Of a stretch of DNA of 58,125 nucleotides, positions 53,673 to 58,125 are shown in pieces (positions within the stretch are counted from its first letter, which is position 1; each line of letters starts with the position of its first letter). The notes beneath the pieces were generated by a model. The model did no database searches and was not told the origin of the DNA. It saw only the letters and a list, made by a program, of their open reading frames with translations. The stretch is from an uncultured Eubacteriales bacterium (GTDB lineage Bacteria > Bacillota > Clostridia > Christensenellales > CAG-138): contig URQH01000008.1 in assembly GCA_900549955.1 (NCBI GenBank), forward strand, positions 1 through 58,125, read 5' to 3'. Position numbers and translations under genes: made by a program.

Positions 53673-54161
53673 TCAGGATTGTTCGTCTGCCCGCCAGCCC
53701 TTACACACGTCGACCCAGCCGTCCGCGCCGGCACAGCGCTCCAGTTCCTCGCAGGAGAGCCGGACGGCGCTGTTGCTGCTGCCGGCGGCCGGATAGACCG
53801 TGTCAAAGCGCCGGAGCGACTCGTCCAGATAGACCTCCACGCCCGCCGGGAGCGCAAAGGGACAGACGCCGCCCACCGCGTGTCCGGTCAGGGCCACGGC
53901 CTCTTCGGGCGTCAGAAACCGCGCCTTTTCATGGAACGCGTCCTTGTAACGGCGGTTGTCCACCCGCGCGTCGCCCGCCGCGACGACGAGCCGGCAGCCG
54001 GCCTCGCCGGCCCGGAACGAGAGCGTCTTGGCAATCTGCGCCGCCGGCACCCCGACGGCCTCCGCCGCCAGCTCCACGGTGGCGGAGGACACCGCAAACT
54101 CCAGGATCCGCTCCTCCATCCCCAGCTGCTGAAACTGCGCGCGCACCCGATCGATCGACAT
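53673..54161 (-). CDS. YbaK/EbsC-family aminoacyl-tRNA deacylase
   Basis: A 162-residue trans-editing enzyme that hydrolyses mischarged tRNA, most often Cys-tRNA-Pro. Family features are VSSATVELAAEAVGVPAAQIAKTLSF, the conserved Lys in it, GDARVDNRR, TGHAVGGVCPF and the VYPAAGSSNSAVRLS segment. ATG at 54161 with GGGAGGG upstream. A TATACT -10 box is at 54198-54193, so it may have its own promoter after the spoVA genes. Confidence 0.87.
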   Translation of the reverse strand: MSIDRVRAQFQQLGMEERILEFAVSSATVELAAEAVGVPAAQIAKTLSFRAGEAGCRLVVAAGDARVDNRRYKDAFHEKARFLTPEEAVALTGHAVGGVCPFALPAGVEVYLDESLRRFDTVYPAAGSSNSAVRLSCEELERCAGADGWVDVCKGWRADEQS

Positions 54162-54254
54162 ATCCGTACCCTCCCGGTCAAAATACCCCTTCAGTATAGC
54201 ACGGTTTTGCCGGAATGCCAGCCTTTTTTTCTCTGTCGATGGGCGCCGCGGCGG

Positions 54255-54617
54255 TCACTTGGTCCTGGACCGGGACAGCAGCGAGAACAGATAGCCGAAC
54301 ACGATCGCCGCCGCCACGCCGCCCGCCGTGGCGCGGATGCCGCCCAGGAACGCCCCGAGCGGCCCCTGCTCGCGCGCCGCCTGGATGGCGCCCTGCGCGA
54401 GCGTGTTGCCAAAGCCGGTCAGCGGCACCGTCGCCCCCGCGCCGGCAAACTCCACCAGCGGCTGATACAGGCCCAACGCCCCCAGCACCACGCCCAGCGT
54501 CACAAACAGCACGAGGATCCGCGCGGAGGTCAGCCGCGTCAGGCTGAGCAGCAGCTGCCCCACGACACAGATGAGCCCGCCCACGAGAAACGCCTTGCCA
54601 TACATCATCCAATCCAT
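54255..54617 (-). CDS. spoVAE: Stage V sporulation protein AE
   Basis: A 120-residue membrane protein of the SpoVA channel that moves calcium dipicolinate into and out of the spore. Features: YGKAFLVGGLICVVGQLLL, then VPLTGFGNTLAQGAI and GPLGAFLGGIRATAGGVAAAI. It follows spoVAD by 13 bases. The ATG at 54617 is chosen over one at 54647 that would overlap spoVAD. Confidence 0.92.
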   Translation of the reverse strand: MDWMMYGKAFLVGGLICVVGQLLLSLTRLTSARILVLFVTLGVVLGALGLYQPLVEFAGAGATVPLTGFGNTLAQGAIQAAREQGPLGAFLGGIRATAGGVAAAIVFGYLFSLLSRSRTK

Positions 54618-54630
54618 AGCCACATCCCCT

Positions 54631-55674
54631 TTACCATATCCCGCCATCCGTCCGTTCCAATACTACCGCGTGCGCAATGCCCGGGATGCTCTCCCCCTGC
54701 AGCGTCGCCGTCGGCGACAGCAGCGCGCCCGTGGCGAGGAACAGCATCCTTCGCCACTCGCCCCGCTCCAGCCCGTCCAGCAGCTCCGCCGCCAGCGTGA
54801 CGGCGCTGCAGCCGCAGCCGCTGCCGCCGCACTTGACATTCTGCTCCGGGGCGTAGATGCGGCAGCCGCAGTCCAGGTGCCGCTCCGCCAGCTCCACGCC
54901 GCGCTCCCGGCACAGCGACAGCAGCATTTCGCTGCCAAAGTGCCCGAGATCGCCCGTCACGATCCGGTCATAGTCTTCTACCGTACGGGCGAGGTCCTTG
55001 AGATGTGTCACGATCGTGTCGCACGCGGCGGGCGCCATGGCCGCGCCCATGTTGTTGGCGTCGGTAATGCCGAGGTCGACCACCCGGCCGATCGTCGCCG
55101 CGCGCACGCGCACATGGCCAAACTGCGCGCCGTCCGCATTTTCGCGGCACAGTACGACGCAGCCGGCGCCGGTCACCGTCCGCTGCGCCGTCTCCGGCGC
55201 GGTCGTCCCCATCTCAAGCGGGAAACGATATTGCCGTTCCGCCGTCGAAAAATGGCTGGAGGCCACGCATGCGGCGCTCTCGGCAAACCCGCCATCCACC
55301 AGTACGCTGCCGAGCAGCAGCGACTCCGCCATCGTGGAGCAGGCGCCATACAGTCCCAGAAATGGCGTTTTGAGCGAGCGCGCCGCATAGTTGGCAGTGA
55401 TGATCTGGTTCAGCAGGTCCCCGCCCAGCAGGCAACCCAGCTCCTCCGGCTGCATGCCGCACTTTTTGAGCGCCAGCCGCACCGCCTCTTCAAACATGCG
55501 GCACTCCGCCCGTTCAAAGCTGTCCTCGCCCCAGGTATCGTCCTCCAGGACGACGTCGAACAAGTGGCCGATCGGCCCGTCGCCCTCCTTGCTGCTGACG
55601 ATGGACGCCGCCGCCCGCACCCAGGGCGCCCCGGGAAACAACAGCGTCCGTTTTCCTCTGCGTTTGTTCTCCAT
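54631..55674 (-). CDS. spoVAD: Stage V sporulation protein AD
   Basis: The soluble dipicolinate-binding protein of the SpoVA complex, with a thiolase-like fold. About 347 residues. Recognisable parts: GCLLGGDLLNQIITANYAAR, GLYGACSTMAESLLLG, and the Cys/Gly-rich KCGGSGCGCSA near the end. The ATG at 55674 has AAGG eight bases upstream; an upstream start at 55695 would overlap spoVAC. Confidence 0.93.
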   Translation of the reverse strand: MENKRRGKRTLLFPGAPWVRAAASIVSSKEGDGPIGHLFDVVLEDDTWGEDSFERAECRMFEEAVRLALKKCGMQPEELGCLLGGDLLNQIITANYAARSLKTPFLGLYGACSTMAESLLLGSVLVDGGFAESAACVASSHFSTAERQYRFPLEMGTTAPETAQRTVTGAGCVVLCRENADGAQFGHVRVRAATIGRVVDLGITDANNMGAAMAPAACDTIVTHLKDLARTVEDYDRIVTGDLGHFGSEMLLSLCRERGVELAERHLDCGCRIYAPEQNVKCGGSGCGCSAVTLAAELLDGLERGEWRRMLFLATGALLSPTATLQGESIPGIAHAVVLERTDGGIW

Positions 55675-55691
55675 GCGCACCGCCTTCCCGC

Positions 55692-56132
55692 TCAAAACAG
55701 CAGCGACAGGAGTCCCGCCAGCACGGACGTGCTGATGCCGTACACGAGCACCGGCCCGGCGATGGAAAACATCTTGGCGCCCACGCCCAGCACATATCCC
55801 TCCTGCCGGAACTCGATCGCGGGCGCGACCATGGAGTTGGAAAACCCGGTGATCGGCACGACAGATCCTGCGCCCGCGTAGTTGCCAATCCGATCATACA
55901 CGCCAAGCCCCGTCAGCAGCGCCGCAAGAAACACGAGCACAATCGCCGTCCAGGCGGAGACCTCCTCCGTCGTCATCACAAAAAAATACCGCAGCAGATC
56001 GGCAATCCCCTGCCCGATGCAGCAGATCAGCCCGCCCGTCCAAAATGCCCGCAGGCAGCGCAGCGCCGTCCGGCTGCGCGGGGCGCGCTCGTTGACGCGC
56101 CTCCGGTATGCCTTTGCATCAAACTGTTCCAT
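55692..56132 (-). CDS. spoVAC: Stage V sporulation protein AC
   Basis: A 146-residue membrane protein with four hydrophobic segments; SpoVAC acts as a mechanosensitive channel in spore germination. Features: GGLICCIGQGIADLL, GSVVPITGFSNSMVAPAIEFR and GYVLGVGAKMFSIAGPVLVYG, paralogous to SpoVAE. The ATG at 56132 has GGGAG eleven bases upstream; a GTG at 56141 that overlaps the preceding tiny gene's stop (GTGA) is a plausible alternative. Confidence 0.92.
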   Translation of the reverse strand: MEQFDAKAYRRRVNERAPRSRTALRCLRAFWTGGLICCIGQGIADLLRYFFVMTTEEVSAWTAIVLVFLAALLTGLGVYDRIGNYAGAGSVVPITGFSNSMVAPAIEFRQEGYVLGVGAKMFSIAGPVLVYGISTSVLAGLLSLLF

Positions 56133-56137
56133 ATCCG

Positions 56138-56266
56138 TCACGACTCCCTGTTTTCCCTGTTGCTGTCATAGCCCGTAAACCGCACTTCGCGGTCTGCCGG
56201 CACGCCTGCGGCCGCGCCGCCGTGCAGCGTGCTGCCCGGGCGCCGGATGCGGTTGTCACGCGGCAT
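56138..56266 (-). CDS. Tiny hydrophilic protein ahead of spoVAC
   Basis: A 42-residue open frame (opening MPRDNRIRRPGSTLHGG, ending in a charged ENRES tail). Its ATG at 56266 has GGGAGG exactly eight bases upstream, one of the best ribosome sites in the region, and its stop abuts or overlaps the spoVAC start. The product is basic, Gly/Arg-rich and unlike any family I recognise. Start lies inside the end of the preceding 48-residue gene in another frame. Real expression is plausible from these signals; function is unknown. Confidence 0.45.
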   Translation of the reverse strand: MPRDNRIRRPGSTLHGGAAAGVPADREVRFTGYDSNRENRES

Positions 56267-56402
56267 GCAAAGCGCCTCCCGCCACAAACCGCAGGCCATT
56301 CCCGGTCACGCCGGGGTCCCGCGTCAGCAAAAACAGGAACAGCGCGCATAGCAGCACCAGCAGCACCGCGCCCACACACCATAAAATCAGTCTCTTTGCC
56401 AT
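56256..56402 (-). CDS. Tiny membrane protein heading the spoVA genes
   Basis: A 48-residue product: MAKR start, one hydrophobic segment (about residues 5-26, LILWCVGAVLLVLLCALFLF) and a short polar tail. The ATG at 56402 has GAGGAG six bases upstream. It is the first open frame after a possible sigma-G promoter and overlaps the 42-residue gene by 11 bases. Size and form fit a small spore-membrane protein, but no family is recognised. Confidence 0.5.
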   Translation of the reverse strand: MAKRLILWCVGAVLLVLLCALFLFLLTRDPGVTGNGLRFVAGGALHAA

Positions 56403-56437
56403 TGTCTCTCCTCACGATTTTCAAGGTCTTGTGTGCG

Positions 56438-56468
56438 TAGTATGTGCCATCCGCCGCCAAAGCCATGC
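56438..56468 (-). promoter_or_regulatory. Candidate sigma-G promoter of the spoVA genes
   Basis: On the minus strand GCATG (56468-56464) and CATACTA (56444-56438) match the forespore sigma-G -35 and -10 patterns; the 19-base spacer is one or two longer than usual. spoVA operons are sigma-G controlled in Bacillus. The rest of 56403-56673 holds only this and the divergent promoter below. Confidence 0.45.
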
Positions 56469-56566
56469 AGGCGCCTGTAATTTCCCGCCTTTTTGGCGCG
56501 TATGCTGTCAAAATCCATACTTTCCGAATTGCGAAACGAGCTTTCCGTAATATGGAACGATTTGGC

Positions 56567-56594
56567 TTGCTGTTTTTTGTTTTTCCGGTATACT
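56567..56594 (+). promoter_or_regulatory. Promoter of the amidohydrolase gene
   Basis: TTGCTG (56567-56572), 16-base T-rich spacer, TATACT (56589-56594). The leader is about 75 bases and ends in AAGGAGG. Confidence 0.55.
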
Positions 56595-56673
56595 GAATGT
56601 ATCCAAACGCTTTGTCTGACTTTCAATCTTACAATGCATTTACGAAAAACCATGTTTATGAAGGAGGAACCCC

Positions 56674-57915
56674 ATGTTACTCATCAAGAACGCCCGGATT
56701 CTCGATCACGACGGTGTGAAAGACATTCTCATCAGCGACGAGGGCAAATACCTGGAGATTCGCCCCAACATCGATGAGAGCGCCATCGCCGGCGTGCAGG
56801 TCATCGACGCCAAGGAGATGATGGCCGCGCCCACATTTGTCAACACGCACATGCACTTTGACAAGGCGTACACCTCCCTGCGCGGCCGCGAAGACAGCAC
56901 GGAGACGCTCGAGGATTCCATCCGCATCATGCACGACCGTATCCGCGCCTACACGGTGGAGGACGTCAAGGCCCGCGCCACGCGCGCCATCCGCGAGTGC
57001 GTCATGTACGGCACGACCAAGCTGCGCACGAACGTGGACATCAGCAATCTGGATCCGAACCTGGTCGCGCTGCAGGGCGTGCTGGAAGCCAAGGAGGCGA
57101 CGAAGGACATCTGCGACCTGCAGGTGATCGCGTTCCCGCAGGAGGGCATCTTCTGCAACGCGGGCACGGATAAGCTGATGTACCAGGCCATGGACATGGG
57201 GTGCGACATCGCGGGCGGCATGCCGGCCGCCGAATGGCTGGATGACCAGAAGCTGCGCCACGTGGACTTCGTGTTCGACATGGCGGAAAAATACGGCGTG
57301 ATGATCGACATGCACATCGACCAGTCCAAGGACATGTTCGACCGTTCGCTCGAATACACCGCCTGGCTCACCCTGCAGAAGGGCTGGGGCGGCCGCGTGA
57401 CCGGCGGCCACTGCACCTCCATCACCTACCAGAACCAGTCCCACGCCATCAAGGTCATGAAGCTCATCAAGGAAGCGGACATGAACATCTGCACAAACAC
57501 GCAGGTGCTGGCTATCATGGGCATCGACGCCGAGCCGCGCACCCGCGGCGTGACGCGCATCCGCGAGATGGTCGACATGGGCATCAACATCGCCACCGCA
57601 CAGGATACCATCTGCGACGGCTTCCACCTCTACGGCACGGGCGACCCGCTCGATTACGGCCTGATCGGCGCATATACGAGCCAGTACAACACGCCCGAAA
57701 CGGCACGGCTCATGTTCGACATGCTGACCACGCGTTCCGCCCGCATCTTCGACCCGGACGCCAAGTACGGCATCGCAGTCGGCAACGACGCAGACCTGAA
57801 CATCATCGACGCGGACAACGTGCAGGAAGCGCTGCGCACGCGCGCCTCGCGTCCCTACGTCATCCGCCATGGCCGCGTGATCGCCTCGTTCGAGAGAAAG
57901 GCCACGCTGCTGTAA
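56674..57915 (+). CDS. Cytosine-deaminase-like amidohydrolase with Glu217 replaced by Gln
   Basis: A 413-residue metal-dependent hydrolase of the amidohydrolase superfamily, closest in pattern to CodA-type cytosine deaminases. Metal ligands are visible: His59 and His61 (HMHFDKA), His214 (HIDQ), His246 (GGHCTS) and an Asp at 311 (AQDTI). FPQEGIF at 154-160 is also shared with CodA. However, the catalytic Glu that follows the third His by three (Glu217 in E. coli CodA) is Gln217 here. That change should impair deamination, so cytosine deaminase activity is doubtful and the substrate may be another cyclic amide or urea-type compound. ATG at 56674 with AAGGAGG upstream. Monocistronic, followed by a terminator. 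Confidence 0.8.
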   Translation: MLLIKNARILDHDGVKDILISDEGKYLEIRPNIDESAIAGVQVIDAKEMMAAPTFVNTHMHFDKAYTSLRGREDSTETLEDSIRIMHDRIRAYTVEDVKARATRAIRECVMYGTTKLRTNVDISNLDPNLVALQGVLEAKEATKDICDLQVIAFPQEGIFCNAGTDKLMYQAMDMGCDIAGGMPAAEWLDDQKLRHVDFVFDMAEKYGVMIDMHIDQSKDMFDRSLEYTAWLTLQKGWGGRVTGGHCTSITYQNQSHAIKVMKLIKEADMNICTNTQVLAIMGIDAEPRTRGVTRIREMVDMGINIATAQDTICDGFHLYGTGDPLDYGLIGAYTSQYNTPETARLMFDMLTTRSARIFDPDAKYGIAVGNDADLNIIDADNVQEALRTRASRPYVIRHGRVIASFERKATLL

Positions 57916-57968
57916 TAGAGCCGGGCGGGGACGGCGAAAATCTCCCGCTTTGCAAGTCAGGCATACCA

Positions 57969-58000
57969 TGCGGCGGCTCTCTGTTTGAGCCGCCGCATTT
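57969..58000 (+). terminator. Terminator of the amidohydrolase gene
   Basis: Perfect 11-bp stem (57969-57979 with 57987-57997), seven-base loop and TTT. From here to 58125 I see no gene. Confidence 0.8.
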
Positions 58001-58125
58001 CCTGCCCCTTGTACCATTGCGCCGCGCCGGCTTTCACCGCCTCTCCCGTGAGCGGCAGGCAACCGCGGGTTGTAGGTTTGTCAAACATATTGGACAGTGA
58101 GAGGAAAGAGGGAAGCGGCAAGTTT

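Noticed and set aside
56119..56511. A 130-codon minus-strand frame across the two tiny genes
   Set aside because: It has no well-placed ribosome site and an Arg/Ala/Cys-rich composition; the two smaller frames have clear ribosome sites and better proteins.

Overview
The window looks like chromosome of a GC-rich, endospore-forming member of the Clostridia (Bacillota). Evidence: sporulation genes (spoVAC-spoVAD-spoVAE, yunB), a Gram-positive LexA box at recA, consensus sigma-A promoters (TTGACA/TATAAT), strong AGGAGG ribosome binding sites, a PIN/TRAM YacL-type protein beside CarD, and Firmicute-type operons. Genus cannot be fixed from this sequence; an Oscillospirales or Christensenellales relative is a guess. 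Almost all genes are housekeeping; no phage, insertion sequence or CRISPR array was seen. Gene ends abut or overlap by ATGA in most operons, and TTG starts are common.

Layout. 1-2276: minus-strand unit of a TetR-type regulator, a membrane-anchored TPR protein and a secreted protein with a TTPDG pentapeptide repeat that runs off the left edge. 2345-5920: a compact alanyl-tRNA synthetase overlapping a DUF695/RraB-like gene, then a lipoprotein cell-wall amidase. 5942-11405: rpmH-rnpA-yidD-yidC-jag-mnmE (tRNA, ribosome and membrane-protein biogenesis) followed by an MFS transporter. 11434-13079: PIN/TRAM protein and CarD. 13194-20069: prs, then tilS-hpt-ftsH-PHP phosphatase-yunB. 20193-22935: radC, and a divergent hydroxyacid dehydrogenase/SIMPL pair. 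23067-31331: ftsK-rimO-pgsA-cinA chain, SOS-controlled recA, a GT4 glycosyltransferase.

31358-36523: fumarase alpha/beta, purA, purB and an XdhC-family gene in one unit. 36574-45577: complete arginine operon argGHCJB-azlCD-argDF behind a promoter flanked by two ARG boxes, with the AzlCD amino-acid exporter embedded in it. PurB and ArgH both release fumarate, which the neighbouring fumarase could remove. 45722-45880: tRNA-Pro(GGG). 46028-49912: convergent Na+/phosphate cotransporter and a membrane pyrophosphatase whose residues predict K+-dependent Na+ pumping. 50046-50978: mgtC with a long structured leader. 51055-53597: a Zn/Cd efflux module (ArsR sensor, HMA protein, P1B ATPase). 53618-56468: YbaK-type deacylase and the spoVA genes, headed by two overlapping tiny genes behind a possible sigma-G promoter. 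56567-57997: a cytosine-deaminase-like amidohydrolase with a substituted catalytic glutamate.

The best candidates for new biology are the minimal AlaRS coupled to DUF695/RraB, the exporter inside the arginine operon, the mgtC leader RNA, the tiny genes ahead of spoVA, the TetR/TPR/TTPDG-repeat locus and the Gln217 amidohydrolase.
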